From contig NZ_MDWE01000019.1 in NCBI RefSeq assembly GCF_001715195.1, forward strand, positions 1-49,192: 49,192 nt of DNA. Direction: 5' to 3'. The stretch is from Rhodohalobacter halophilus (GTDB lineage: Bacteria > Bacteroidota > Rhodothermia > Balneolales > Balneolaceae). Both the position numbers and the translations under genes were made by a program. Below, in pieces: positions 16,172 to 25,038 of this stretch. The notes beneath the pieces are model-generated. The model worked only from the letters and a program-made list of their open reading frames with translations. It searched no databases and was not told the DNA's origin. The number at the start of each line of letters is the position of its first letter. Positions within the stretch are counted from its first letter, which is position 1.

Positions 16172-17926
16172 ATGTCGCTCTCTAAATACCTGACTATACT
16201 TATTCTGATGATTGCTCTCCTGTTCTCAGGAAAAATCGCCTATGCTCAGACGGTTCAGAATCCGGTGTTCAGAGAACTGGATGAAGCTCTTAGCCGGGGA
16301 GAAATATCTAGAGAAAAAGCACTGATCGAAAAGATTCGGGTAAGCTACAATTCAAGAGTATCTCAATTAGATTCAGATAATGATGTGGCCGGGCACGCAG
16401 TCATCAAATGCACTGTACCTCTTCATGCTGAATTTCTGCATCTCAAAGATCAGCTTCCGGCAAGCTCCGTTGCTGAAATTGAACCCTATTTTGAGCGGCC
16501 TGAAAGTTCGCACCTTGAACAGTATCTATCCGATTCAGGCAATTTTATGCTCTTTTACGAGACTGAAGGACAAAATGCAGTTCCTTCAGAGAGTACCATC
16601 GAACCGGGAATACCGGATTATATTTATCTGGCTGCCCAGGCTGCAGATTCATCCTACAGATATCAAGTTGAGCAATTAGGGTTTGTCGATTTTCTTCGTG
16701 GTGAACCGTACGAGATCTACTTTGAGGATATCATTTTCTATGGAACCACTACTTCATCCGGTTCTTCCTCCTACATCACCATCAACAATAATTTTTCTGG
16801 ATTTCCGGAAAATTCACACCCTGACGGAGATGTAATTGGAGCCCTCTATGTAACCATCGCCCATGAAATTAAACACGCCATTCAGTATGCAACCAACCGA
16901 TGGGACGGAAGCGCCGGGAGCTTTGACTGGATTGAGATGGATGCCACCCTGATGGAAGAGATCGTCTATCCGGATGTGAATGACTATTATAACTACATCA
17001 AAGAGGATTTTGACTCCACCATCCCAAGCAGTCAATCCATCTTCGGGTCGCCCGGCACGCCTACTCCCGGAGCCTATTCGCACATCACCTGGATGCTCTA
17101 TTTTGCCGAACAGTATGGAATGGAGTTCTGGGTAGATGTTTGGGAGCAGTTTATTGAAAACCGAACCAAACCCTTTTTTAATGCCGTCCAGCAATCGCTT
17201 ACACAGCGCGACCGAAACCTTGAACGGGAGCATTTAAACAATCTGCTCTGGCATATTGCATCCGGGCCGATCTACTCCGGATACTCCTTCGGTTTTGAAG
17301 ATCGGGAGAACTATCCAACACCGAATTTCACCAACAATCTTGGGCTTGTCCCCGGGCAGACCAACGGTTTTATTCTTCGCCCCATGGCCGCTCACTTTAT
17401 TGAGGCATCCCCCTCAAATGTTGCTCTGGGACAACCGCTATTTACACTTGAGTCTGACCGGGAAGGCATTGGACTTGGAGTGATCGGCTATTTCAGTGAC
17501 GGTTCGACAGATATTCAGCTTGCCCTTAACAGTTCGTCAGAAATCCAATCACTTCAAACCTCCTGGGATTGGAGTGAATTGACCGATTTAGCCATCGCCG
17601 TGGTAAACACCAACCGATCGGGAAATGCAAACTACTTGCTCGTTGTTTCGTCAGCGCTGCCCGAAGAAGATTTGATTGCACAGAATTATCCCAATCCATT
17701 TAATCCGAGCACAAAAATTGAATATGCCATCACAGAGACTCAACCTGTAAAAATTGAGGTTTTTGATGCCATCGGCCGCAAAATTCAAACCTTGGTGGAT
17801 GGGGACCATTCAGCCGGCTTTTACTCGGTCGATTTTGATGGAGCCGGTCTCGCTTCCGGACTCTATATTTACAGAATTACGACCAATCAAACGGTAATGG
17901 ACAAAAAAATGCTATTGATTAAATAG
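16172..17926 (+). CDS. Secreted MXAN_6640-like putative zinc metalloprotease with type IX sorting domain
   Basis: A signal peptide (MSLSKYLTILILMIALLFSGKIAYAQ, about 26 residues, in two parts basic then hydrophobic) leads to a large exported protein. The zincin motif is AHEIKHAIQY, with His231, Glu232 and His235; a glutamate in WIEMDATLMEEIVYP is the likely third ligand. This arrangement matches the MXAN_6640 family of putative metalloproteases. The C-terminal 80 residues begin AQNYPNPFNPSTKIEYAI and end ASGLYIYRI...KKMLLIK, a type A sorting domain that directs export through the type IX secretion system and is usually removed. Substrate is unknown. A palindrome island follows the stop immediately. 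I found no clear promoter box. Confidence 0.88.
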   Translation: MSLSKYLTILILMIALLFSGKIAYAQTVQNPVFRELDEALSRGEISREKALIEKIRVSYNSRVSQLDSDNDVAGHAVIKCTVPLHAEFLHLKDQLPASSVAEIEPYFERPESSHLEQYLSDSGNFMLFYETEGQNAVPSESTIEPGIPDYIYLAAQAADSSYRYQVEQLGFVDFLRGEPYEIYFEDIIFYGTTTSSGSSSYITINNNFSGFPENSHPDGDVIGALYVTIAHEIKHAIQYATNRWDGSAGSFDWIEMDATLMEEIVYPDVNDYYNYIKEDFDSTIPSSQSIFGSPGTPTPGAYSHITWMLYFAEQYGMEFWVDVWEQFIENRTKPFFNAVQQSLTQRDRNLEREHLNNLLWHIASGPIYSGYSFGFEDRENYPTPNFTNNLGLVPGQTNGFILRPMAAHFIEASPSNVALGQPLFTLESDREGIGLGVIGYFSDGSTDIQLALNSSSEIQSLQTSWDWSELTDLAIAVVNTNRSGNANYLLVVSSALPEEDLIAQNYPNPFNPSTKIEYAITETQPVKIEVFDAIGRKIQTLVDGDHSAGFYSVDFDGAGLASGLYIYRITTNQTVMDKKMLLIK

Positions 17927-18351
17927 TCCCGTCAGGCCGTTCTGGCCAATCAGACGGGGTAAGTGTTCAAAACACTCGTGGCACGACTTTGAGGCGTGCC
18001 ACGAGTACACCTTTGCAATAACCATTGGTACAATTACCGCCTCTATTTCGCCATGAGATCCAAACCACACTCTCTATTCGGCGGGAATTTGGTTACAACT
18101 TTTAATTCTATAAACAGGCCACTCCTCCGGAGTGACTCCCAGATTAAACATTCATTATTAAATCCGCCTACATGCTGGCGGGTTCTACTGAGTGTAATTA
18201 AACCGTTCAAATCATTCGATTCAAACCCGTCTGACCGCTTGAAGCGTTTTGACGGGGAAGTGTTCAAAACACTCGTGGCACGACTTTGAGGCGTGCCACA
18301 AGTACTCCTTCCCAATAATCCACCTGATCGACTTTAGCGGTCTGATGAGGA
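17927..18351. repeat. Palindrome island (REP-like cluster, 425 nt) between convergent genes
   Basis: A composite unit occurs twice, at 17928-18006 and 18226-18303. Each has a CCCGTC...GACGGGG hairpin, then AGTGTT...AACACT, then ACTCGTGGCACG paired with CGTGCCACGAGT (12 bp, perfect in the first copy at 17974-18006; one change in the second). Between them are a CACTCC/GGAGTG palindrome near 18119-18135 and a CCGCC/GGCGG pair near 18166-18182. A small frame on either strand is an artefact of the palindromes. The island probably doubles as the terminator for both flanking genes. Confidence 0.7.
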
Positions 18352-19722
18352 TCAATAATTTTCCTTGATAAACTCCAGGACGTTCTGCATTTCCAGCCTC
18401 ATCCGGTTGTTGCTGATCACATAATTGTTATTCAAAAAACTGAAATTTAATCTACGTCCTGAGTCGGTGTAGATATATCCGCTGAGTGCCGTGGTATTGC
18501 TGAGCGTTCCGGTTTTGGCATAGACGTATGGATCTTCACCCTCCGGTGCACGATACAGCCCGCTGATGGTTCCACTCACACCACCGACCGGGAAGTAGCC
18601 GAGCGTTCGCTCTTCCCCGAATTCATCGATCAGTTTTTCCAGCAAAATCACCAGGGAATGAGGAGTAACCAGATTGTATTTCGTCAGTCCGGAACCGTCC
18701 CGCCAATTTGGCCGCTGAGGCAAATCTCCAAAATACTCGTCCAGCACATGATTGATTGCCCGTGATGTATTCATCTCTCCAAACTCCTGCTCAGAGATCA
18801 TCAGCATAAGCTGCTCGGCAATAAAATTGTCGCTAACCACCATAAACCGCTCATACAGAGAGTCGGCCGGTGAGCCATAGAACGTCTCATCAAATTCCAG
18901 ATCAATGGATTCAGCATAGTGTACATTTCGGCCAAGTGTATCGGAGAGCATTTCAACCAAGAGCTCGCTGTCATACACAAAGGGTACATTGCGTTCCTGC
19001 CTTGCCGTGTCAGCCTTTGGTGTATAAAGCATATCGTTTGATCGGTGTGACCGTTTCACCAGCTGAATCTCCTCACCGTTCCACTCATCCCGTTCGATGT
19101 AGCGTTCAAAAAATCCGGGCTTAACAGGAGTCTCCTCATTCAGCTGAACCAATGCGACCTGCTCGGTCTGAAGCCTCATCATGTTGCCATAAATTGGGAG
19201 CGGAGATTTTTCAGGAGCGTAGGCAGCCGGATACCAATCCCACGCCCAGCCTGAGCCAAAGTGTTCGTCCGTATAGTTTTGATCCGTAAAGACAAGCACC
19301 TCATCCCTCTCGGACAGAAAATTATACGTTTCGGTAAAATCGAAGTTAGGGTTCAGAAAACCCGGATCACCCGTTCCCTGAAAATAGAGAGTATCATTCT
19401 GAACCGTATATCGGAGAGAAGGAAGCGTTTCCGGCAGGCTTTTCAAAGATGCATATAACGTCAGAATTTTGGTGTTGGACGCCGGCACATAATAGCGATC
19501 GGAATCTCGTTCATAAATCATCACTTCCGCCTCCGGATCATACAGTGCAAAACCTGTCATACTTTGTGAGAATGCATCAGATTGCTCAAAAAGATCGTGA
19601 ATGGCCGGGGAATCAGCAGGGGGGATATCGCCGTTAATTGTAGTTTCTGAAGTTTGACATGACAGAACAATCAGTGGAATCAGAACGAGGACAAAAAGCT
19701 TTGGGAAGATCGAATGCTTCAT
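18352..19722 (-). CDS. dacB: D-alanyl-D-alanine carboxypeptidase/endopeptidase, PBP4 type (peptidase S13)
   Basis: The protein trims or cleaves peptidoglycan peptides in the periplasm. It begins with a lipoprotein signal (lipobox VLSC, Cys22), so it should be membrane-tethered. The three penicillin-binding motifs are SNTK (Ser82, Lys85) in YVPASNTKILTLYA, SDN in MVVSDNFIAEQLML and KTG in YAKTGTLSNTTALSGYI. WRDGSGLTKYNLVTP is also typical of S13. At 456 residues it is near the family size. A TAGTTTTG box on the minus strand (plus-strand 19778-19785) could be its -7 element. It faces the protease gene across the palindrome island. Confidence 0.93.
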   Translation of the reverse strand: MKHSIFPKLFVLVLIPLIVLSCQTSETTINGDIPPADSPAIHDLFEQSDAFSQSMTGFALYDPEAEVMIYERDSDRYYVPASNTKILTLYASLKSLPETLPSLRYTVQNDTLYFQGTGDPGFLNPNFDFTETYNFLSERDEVLVFTDQNYTDEHFGSGWAWDWYPAAYAPEKSPLPIYGNMMRLQTEQVALVQLNEETPVKPGFFERYIERDEWNGEEIQLVKRSHRSNDMLYTPKADTARQERNVPFVYDSELLVEMLSDTLGRNVHYAESIDLEFDETFYGSPADSLYERFMVVSDNFIAEQLMLMISEQEFGEMNTSRAINHVLDEYFGDLPQRPNWRDGSGLTKYNLVTPHSLVILLEKLIDEFGEERTLGYFPVGGVSGTISGLYRAPEGEDPYVYAKTGTLSNTTALSGYIYTDSGRRLNFSFLNNNYVISNNRMRLEMQNVLEFIKENY

Positions 19723-19886
19723 TAAAAAGTTAATTAATAAGGTTAGAGTGAGTTAAAAAAGCACGCTCCATGCGGAACAAAACTAAAACAAAAATTTGTA
19801 AAAAAATCACTCAATACAAATCGTTAAGTTTTCAAACTCACACAATGAATAGATGTGTATGTTATTCAAACACAACATCTTAACCC

Positions 19887-19894
19887 TATATTTG
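19887..19894 (+). promoter_or_regulatory. Predicted -7 box for susC1-susD1
   Basis: TATATTTG matches TAnnTTTG exactly. No TTG lies at the expected -33 position, only TTA near 19862, so recognition may be weak or need an activator. It implies a leader of about 235 nt. Confidence 0.4.
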
Positions 19895-20007
19895 ATGTAG
19901 AATTAAAGTCACAAATACCGTTTAAGCCATAACTATTTCTCAGGCAAAAAAAAGCGCTTTTTCCATTGAATCTTAATGAGATAATGGTGAATATTCAGGG
20001 TGTTATT

Positions 20008-20127
20008 TTCAGTAAAAACCCAACCTTACTGAATTTGCTCAAAAAATGGTGGGATCCAATCGGGATGATAGCTCAATACCGGGTATCGGATCTCATCCAT
20101 CAACCAAATCTTAATATTAAGAAGGAG
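20008..20127 (+). promoter_or_regulatory. susC1 leader hairpin and palindrome at the ribosome site
   Basis: TTCAGTAA (20008-20015) pairs with TTACTGAA (20026-20033). Further down, the self-complementary CTTAATATTAAG (20110-20121) abuts the strong AAGGAG (20122-20127), four nt before the ATG. Either could modulate translation of susC1. Confidence 0.35.
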
Positions 20128-20131
20128 AATT

Positions 20132-23100
20132 ATGCAAAAAGTGCTACGATTTAGATTACTCTCTTTGCTTGGTTTTATGCTTCTGTTCGGTACTGCTCAG
20201 GCCTTTGCACAAGGTTCTGTATCAGGTACTGTTACGGACGCTGAAACCGGTGAAGAACTGATTGGTGTGAATGTGGTAATACCCGCACTCAGCATCGGCG
20301 ACGCAACAGGCCCTGACGGAACCTATTTGCTGTCTAATGTACCGGAAGGTGAATATCGTATTGAAGCCCGTTATGTTGGATTCAATACCGCCCGCCGCAC
20401 AATCACCGTAGAAGACGGACAGGAAACCATTGTTAATTTTGAAATGAATCCGGCAGTTGATGAGCTTGGTGAAGTTGTCGTAACAGCATTTGGTGTGGAG
20501 AGAGAAAGCCGGTCTATTGGTTACTCAATCCAGGATGTAAGTGCCGAGGATATTGGACGAGCAGGTTCAAATAATTTACTTGGAGCCCTGCAAGGACAAG
20601 TTTCAGGAGTTCAAATTAACCAAGGTGGCGGTGGAGCCGGCCAGGGGATGCAAATCTTTATTCGAGGTTTCAACTCACTGGATCCCGGGGCTGATAACCA
20701 GCCACTATTTGTTGTAGATGGTGTACCTATCGACAACTCCACAAATGAAGCAGCTATTGGTGTTCGTGGTATGTCGAACAGAGCGATGGACCTTAATCCT
20801 AACGACATAGAATCAATTTCAATTCTGAAAAGTGCTCCCGCTACTGCGCTTTATGGTGTAAGAGCTGCGAATGGCGCTGTCATTATCACAACTAAGAAAG
20901 GACAAGCCGGAGATCTACAAATTGATTTTGCTCACAGTATTAGTAGAGAGGATGTAATTAATCGTCCCGATTATCAGGATGTATATGGTCCGGGTTTTGG
21001 TTTTAATTCAGATCCTGATGGGTTTTGGCCTTCCTGGGGAGCACCTTACAGTGAAACTCCCGACTTGACTTACTATAACAACTGGGAAAACTCCATGAGA
21101 ACTGGGATTGGTATTAACAACTCGGTCAGCGTTTCGGGAGGCACAGATAATGTTACATTCTTTACCTCTGTATCAAATTCTAATAACAGGGGAATTCTTC
21201 CGAATAATGATTGGGACCGAACTTCTATCCGAGTTTCAGGTGAACTCTTTCAGGGGCCATTGACCGTTGCTGCAAGTGCCAACTATATCAACTCAGGCGG
21301 TAGCCGTGTGCCATTTATTAACTTTATGGCACGACTCGCATACTGGAATACAAGCGCTGATGTAACCGATTGGAGACATGAAGACGGCACCATGAAATCT
21401 GACAGTCGAGACGGTAGGGGTTCAGGACGTAATCCTATCTACGATGCTGAAGTTAACACTTACGAAGATGACGTAAACCGTTTGATTGGTAACCTCAGAA
21501 CTTCTTATGAGTTTGCAGATTGGATTACCCTTGAGTATATGCTAGGCCTTGACACATATACCGATGAACGAACTGACATTGAGCCCGGACCACGTGGGTT
21601 GGAGAATGAGTTTGTCTGGAGTAGTGTTGGAGGGTATAGACAGGAAGAACGAATTTCCAGAACGGATTTAACTTCCAACCTTGCTTTAAGCATCAATGCT
21701 GACCTGAGTCAGGATATCGGGATGAACTTGCGCGTAGGTAATGACATCTTTGATCGATCATCCAACACTGTGCGTGCCTACGGATCAGGATTTGTCGTTC
21801 CTGAATTCAACCACTTTAGTAATGCAACGAATGTGGATATCTATCAGAGACTTTCTGAAAGACGCCTCATTGGTGTGTATGGTGACCTGAATCTTGACTG
21901 GAATGACATCCTATACCTGAATGTAACCGGTCGGAATGACTGGACATCCACACTTCCTGAAGACAACCGTTCTTTCTTCTATCCTTCTGTTAGTTTAGGA
22001 TATGTTTTCAGCGACATGTTTGAGATGCCTGAATGGATGACATACGGTAAATTCCGTGCTTCTTATGCAGAGGTGGGTAAAGATGCCCCTCCTTACTCCA
22101 CTCAGAGTGTTTTCATATCGCCTTCGATATTCCCACTCGGCGGTCAAACAGGATTCACACGTGGAGCAACCATTGCCTCCAACGACTTGAGGCCTGAGCG
22201 AACAGAGTCCATCGAATTCGGACTGGATATGCGTTTTCTGAATAACCGTTTAGGATTCGATCTTACATGGTATAAGGCGAACAGTAAGGACATGATTATT
22301 CCCGTACCTGTTTCAAACGCTACCGGATCATCCAGGTTTATCACCAATGCCGGAGAAATTGAAAACAGAGGTATTGAGCTTACTGCCCGAGCAACTCCTG
22401 TAACAACCCAGGATTTTCAGTGGAATATTACTTCCAATTTCACTCGAAACAGAAACGAGGTAGTTGGTATTCGGGACGGTGTAGATGCGATTTTCTTAGG
22501 TGATATCGCAGCTTATGTTTATCGTCCGTTTATGCAACTAATCCCGGGTGAGTCCTATGGAGCCATTTGGGGCAGCAGTTATGCCCGATATGGAGCCGAT
22601 CCTGAATCGAATAAAATCGATACCAGTCTCCCGATTATTATCGGCGATGACGGTTTCCCGGTTGTAAATAACGATCCGAAGATTGTAGGAGATGCAACAC
22701 CGGACTGGACCATGAATGTGTTTAACCAGTTCAACTATAAGTCTTGGGATTTTTCTTTCAACATCGATGTTGTTTACGGAGTTGACAAGTACAACAAACT
22801 GGACAACTGGGATGCTGCTTTTGGTCATACCACCAAAACACTGAACAGAGAAGATTATGTTGTGTTTGAAGGCGTACTGGCTGACGGATCTCAGAATACT
22901 CAGGAAGTATGGTTAGGACAGGGTTATGACCCGGTTACTGACAGGAATTACGGAGCAGGTTACCACAGAAACACCTATCGAGGTGTTGTAGAAGAGTCAG
23001 TTGAAGATGCTTCTTACATCAAACTTCGAAGTGTAGCACTCGGGTACTCCTTGCCTCAATCAATTCTTGAGCAAGTACCTTTTACAAGAGTTCGTGCAGG

Positions 23101-23251
23101 GGTGAATGCCAACAACATTCTGCTTTGGACGCCCTTCTCGCAATATGATCCAGAGGCTTTTGTGAGTTCCGGAAGTAACCTGATCGGCCTGGTTGACCTG
23201 GCTTATCCCGGTACGCGCAGCCTTACGTTCTCTCTTAATTTCTCCTTTTAA
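20132..23251 (+). CDS. SusC/RagA-family TonB-dependent outer membrane transporter (SusC1, no STN domain)
   Basis: This 1039-residue outer-membrane barrel imports a substrate with TonB energy, together with its SusD partner. A signal peptide ends near AFAQ (residue 27). Residues 28-115 are a carboxypeptidase-regulatory-like beta domain (GSVSGTVTDAETGEELIGVN...), then the TonB-box-like EVVVTAFG and a plug with RGFNSLDPGADNQPLFVVDG and ALYGVRAANGAVIITTKKG. The rest is the barrel, ending LTFSLNFSF with the usual terminal phenylalanine. There is no N-terminal STN domain, unlike SusC2, so it should not signal directly to FecR. Residues 28-140 are strikingly like the equivalent part of SusC2. The susD1 gene follows within about 20 nt. 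Substrate is not predictable. Confidence 0.95.
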   Translation: MQKVLRFRLLSLLGFMLLFGTAQAFAQGSVSGTVTDAETGEELIGVNVVIPALSIGDATGPDGTYLLSNVPEGEYRIEARYVGFNTARRTITVEDGQETIVNFEMNPAVDELGEVVVTAFGVERESRSIGYSIQDVSAEDIGRAGSNNLLGALQGQVSGVQINQGGGGAGQGMQIFIRGFNSLDPGADNQPLFVVDGVPIDNSTNEAAIGVRGMSNRAMDLNPNDIESISILKSAPATALYGVRAANGAVIITTKKGQAGDLQIDFAHSISREDVINRPDYQDVYGPGFGFNSDPDGFWPSWGAPYSETPDLTYYNNWENSMRTGIGINNSVSVSGGTDNVTFFTSVSNSNNRGILPNNDWDRTSIRVSGELFQGPLTVAASANYINSGGSRVPFINFMARLAYWNTSADVTDWRHEDGTMKSDSRDGRGSGRNPIYDAEVNTYEDDVNRLIGNLRTSYEFADWITLEYMLGLDTYTDERTDIEPGPRGLENEFVWSSVGGYRQEERISRTDLTSNLALSINADLSQDIGMNLRVGNDIFDRSSNTVRAYGSGFVVPEFNHFSNATNVDIYQRLSERRLIGVYGDLNLDWNDILYLNVTGRNDWTSTLPEDNRSFFYPSVSLGYVFSDMFEMPEWMTYGKFRASYAEVGKDAPPYSTQSVFISPSIFPLGGQTGFTRGATIASNDLRPERTESIEFGLDMRFLNNRLGFDLTWYKANSKDMIIPVPVSNATGSSRFITNAGEIENRGIELTARATPVTTQDFQWNITSNFTRNRNEVVGIRDGVDAIFLGDIAAYVYRPFMQLIPGESYGAIWGSSYARYGADPESNKIDTSLPIIIGDDGFPVVNNDPKIVGDATPDWTMNVFNQFNYKSWDFSFNIDVVYGVDKYNKLDNWDAAFGHTTKTLNREDYVVFEGVLADGSQNTQEVWLGQGYDPVTDRNYGAGYHRNTYRGVVEESVEDASYIKLRSVALGYSLPQSILEQVPFTRVRAGVNANNILLWTPFSQYDPEAFVSSGSNLIGLVDLAYPGTRSLTFSLNFSF

Positions 23252-23269
23252 TCCATGAGGTCTTACACA

Positions 23270-24709
23270 ATGAAACAATCAATAAAACTACTTTCTGTAT
23301 TTGTATTGACTACGCTCATGGCATTAGGGTGTAGTGACTACTTAGATATTAACGAAGACCCGAACAATCCTACATCTGCTCCTATTGAGGGTTTGATGTA
23401 TCAGACAACGTTCGAAACCACTCGTAACACACAGCGAGTCGGATCTACTACTTCATTCTTTGTACAGCACTTTGCTTCGCCGAATACTGCCACAAGTACG
23501 GATATTCACGAACCTGTATCGTATGGTGGAACATGGTCTAACCTTTATTTTAACATAGGTGATCTTGTTACACTTATAGGGCAGGCCGATGAAATTGGCG
23601 CACCGCACTATTCAGGTGTTGCTAAAGTACTCAAGGCATACAACCTTAGTCTCTTGGTAAACATGTTCGGTGATGTTCCTTATTCAGAAGCATTCAATTC
23701 AGAAACATTGCAACCTGCATATGATAGTTCAGAAAGCATCTATAATGTTATCCTTCAGGATATCAACGATGCAATTACTGAGTTGGGAGCCGCTGAATCT
23801 GCTGCATCTCCTGCCGGAGACGACATGATTTTCGGTGGTGATCTTGCAGCATGGACTCGCACAGCTTATTCACTTCAAGCTCGTTTTCTGAATCACTACA
23901 GTAAACTCGGCAACTATGATCCAGGAGCGGTATTAGACGCAGTGGACAACGGGTTTACCAGTAATGACGATGACTTTGAGATGGGCTTTTTTGACGAAAG
24001 CAATGCCAGCAACAATCCATGGTATCGTGTTGCCGTAAATAACGCCGGCCTGTTACTGGGCGGATGGTTGTCTGAGCAAACAGTCAATCAGCTGAATGGA
24101 GACACCTACGGAGTATTTGACCCGCGAATCGAGTTCATAACCGAGCCGGTATCCGATGAGGATGATCCACGATTTGGTGAGTATGTTGGAACCAGAAACG
24201 GTGCCGGACGTGGCGATGATCCTGAACAGGGAGTCAGAGCGGTACTTGCTGTAGGTTCATACTATGCATCAGGACCTACCGATCCGCTTGAAAATATGAC
24301 CTACGCAGAACTGAAGTTCATCGAAGCTGAAGCTGCATTAGCAGACAACCAACCAGTTCGTGCCTATGAAGCATACGAAGAAGGCATCCGTTCACATATG
24401 GAAAAACTTGGTGTAGACCAGGCTGCCATTGATGATTACTGGAATGAGCCCGAAGTATCTGACGTAACTCAGTTCGGAATCGACAAAATCATGAAGGAAA
24501 AGTACATTGCTACTTTTCTCAACCCTGAAACATGGAATGATGCGCGCCGTTACGACTACCAATATGCTGATTTCGAAGCACCTGTTAACTCAGCATTGGG
24601 CGGAGAAATGATCCGATTGGTACGCTACCCTGACTCTGAACTACAGAGAAACGAAGCCAACGTGCCAAACCGATCTATGACAGATCGAGTATTCTGGGAT
24701 GCTCAATGA
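23270..24709 (+). CDS. SusD/RagB-family outer membrane lipoprotein (SusD1)
   Basis: SusD-type lipoproteins form the extracellular lid over the SusC barrel and bind the nutrient. From the ATG at 23270 the product begins MKQSIKLLSVFVLTTLMALG then Cys21, a good lipobox (ALGC). An ATG at 23255 is in frame but has no ribosome site, while GAGG lies 10 nt before 23270. The opening DYLDINEDPNNPTSAP and later LVNMFGDVPYSEAFN, YAELKFIEAEAALADNQ and NPETWNDARRYDY are hallmarks of the SusD-like family 2. It is the second gene of the SusC1-SusD1 pair and is followed by a strong terminator. No enzymes for glycan breakdown are adjacent, so a peptide or other oligomer is as likely as a sugar. Confidence 0.93.
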   Translation: MKQSIKLLSVFVLTTLMALGCSDYLDINEDPNNPTSAPIEGLMYQTTFETTRNTQRVGSTTSFFVQHFASPNTATSTDIHEPVSYGGTWSNLYFNIGDLVTLIGQADEIGAPHYSGVAKVLKAYNLSLLVNMFGDVPYSEAFNSETLQPAYDSSESIYNVILQDINDAITELGAAESAASPAGDDMIFGGDLAAWTRTAYSLQARFLNHYSKLGNYDPGAVLDAVDNGFTSNDDDFEMGFFDESNASNNPWYRVAVNNAGLLLGGWLSEQTVNQLNGDTYGVFDPRIEFITEPVSDEDDPRFGEYVGTRNGAGRGDDPEQGVRAVLAVGSYYASGPTDPLENMTYAELKFIEAEAALADNQPVRAYEAYEEGIRSHMEKLGVDQAAIDDYWNEPEVSDVTQFGIDKIMKEKYIATFLNPETWNDARRYDYQYADFEAPVNSALGGEMIRLVRYPDSELQRNEANVPNRSMTDRVFWDAQ

Positions 24710-24740
24710 ACCATTGAGTAATACTTAGCTTATTAAATTA

Positions 24741-24776
24741 AATGCCCGGCATCTTCACTGAAGCCGGGCATTTTTT
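24741..24776 (+). terminator. Intrinsic terminator after susD1
   Basis: AATGCCCGGC (24741-24750) pairs perfectly with GCCGGGCATT (24763-24772) over a 12-base loop, running into TTTTTT at 24771-24776. It closes the susC1-susD1 transcript, 31 nt after the stop. Confidence 0.92.
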
Positions 24777-25038
24777 ATTTTATTCGACTTTAGAAAACTC
24801 TATTCAATCAAAGTCCTCAACAATTTCGAAGACAAGTTTTTTGCAACTCTCTCTTTTTCAATATTCACAAAAAGCTACTTTTATTAATCCTTAAAAAGCG
24901 TTCTTAACTCAAACGAGAGTGGTTTTTAAGTGCCCAAAATCCCCTTCCTCAGTTAATCCTAAGAGCCACATTAACTTAATGTTTGAATATTGTCAGGATT
25001 TTGACCAATATAGTGAGTGGTAAACCAACATATTTCAT
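24777..25038 (+). promoter_or_regulatory. Upstream region of the ECF sigma gene
   Basis: After the terminator this 262-nt stretch contains an inverted repeat CTTAAAAA/TTTTTAAG (24890-24897, 24923-24930). Near the gene there is a one-mismatch -7 box AATGTTTG (24978-24985), immediately followed by an imperfect dyad at 24987-25011. No other feature is visible. Confidence 0.4.
24987..25011 (+). promoter_or_regulatory. Dyad at the sigma gene promoter, possible operator
   Basis: ATATTGTCA (24987-24995) and TGACCAATAT (25002-25011) are inverted repeats differing by one inserted base. The dyad begins one base after a -7-like box and ends 27 nt before the sigma start codon, an ideal place for a repressor or autoregulatory site. 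Confidence 0.35.

Larger units (their letters stand above)
19723..20131 (+). other. Divergent intergenic region and long susC1 leader (409 nt)
   Basis: The gap holds minus-strand dacB promoter sequence (TAGTTTTG at 19778-19785), a plus-strand TATATTTG at 19887-19894, an 8-bp hairpin at 20008-20033 and a 12-bp palindrome against the susC1 ribosome site. An open frame from 19966 (TTG) or 19984 (ATG) into susC1 lacks a ribosome site and is not called. Confidence 0.5.

Noticed and set aside
17928-18303. CRISPR array
   Set aside because: Only two repeat units, palindromic throughout, with a single long spacer and no cas genes; these are REP-like units.
17996-18315. Open frames of 90-97 codons on both strands between the protease and dacB genes
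   Set aside because: They arise from the palindrome island, have no ribosome sites and no family resemblance.
19966-20154. A 62-codon frame leading into susC1, possible leader peptide
   Set aside because: It starts at TTG (or ATG 19984) with no ribosome site, has no pattern of regulatory codons, and overlaps susC1 by chance. Kept only as part of the leader description.
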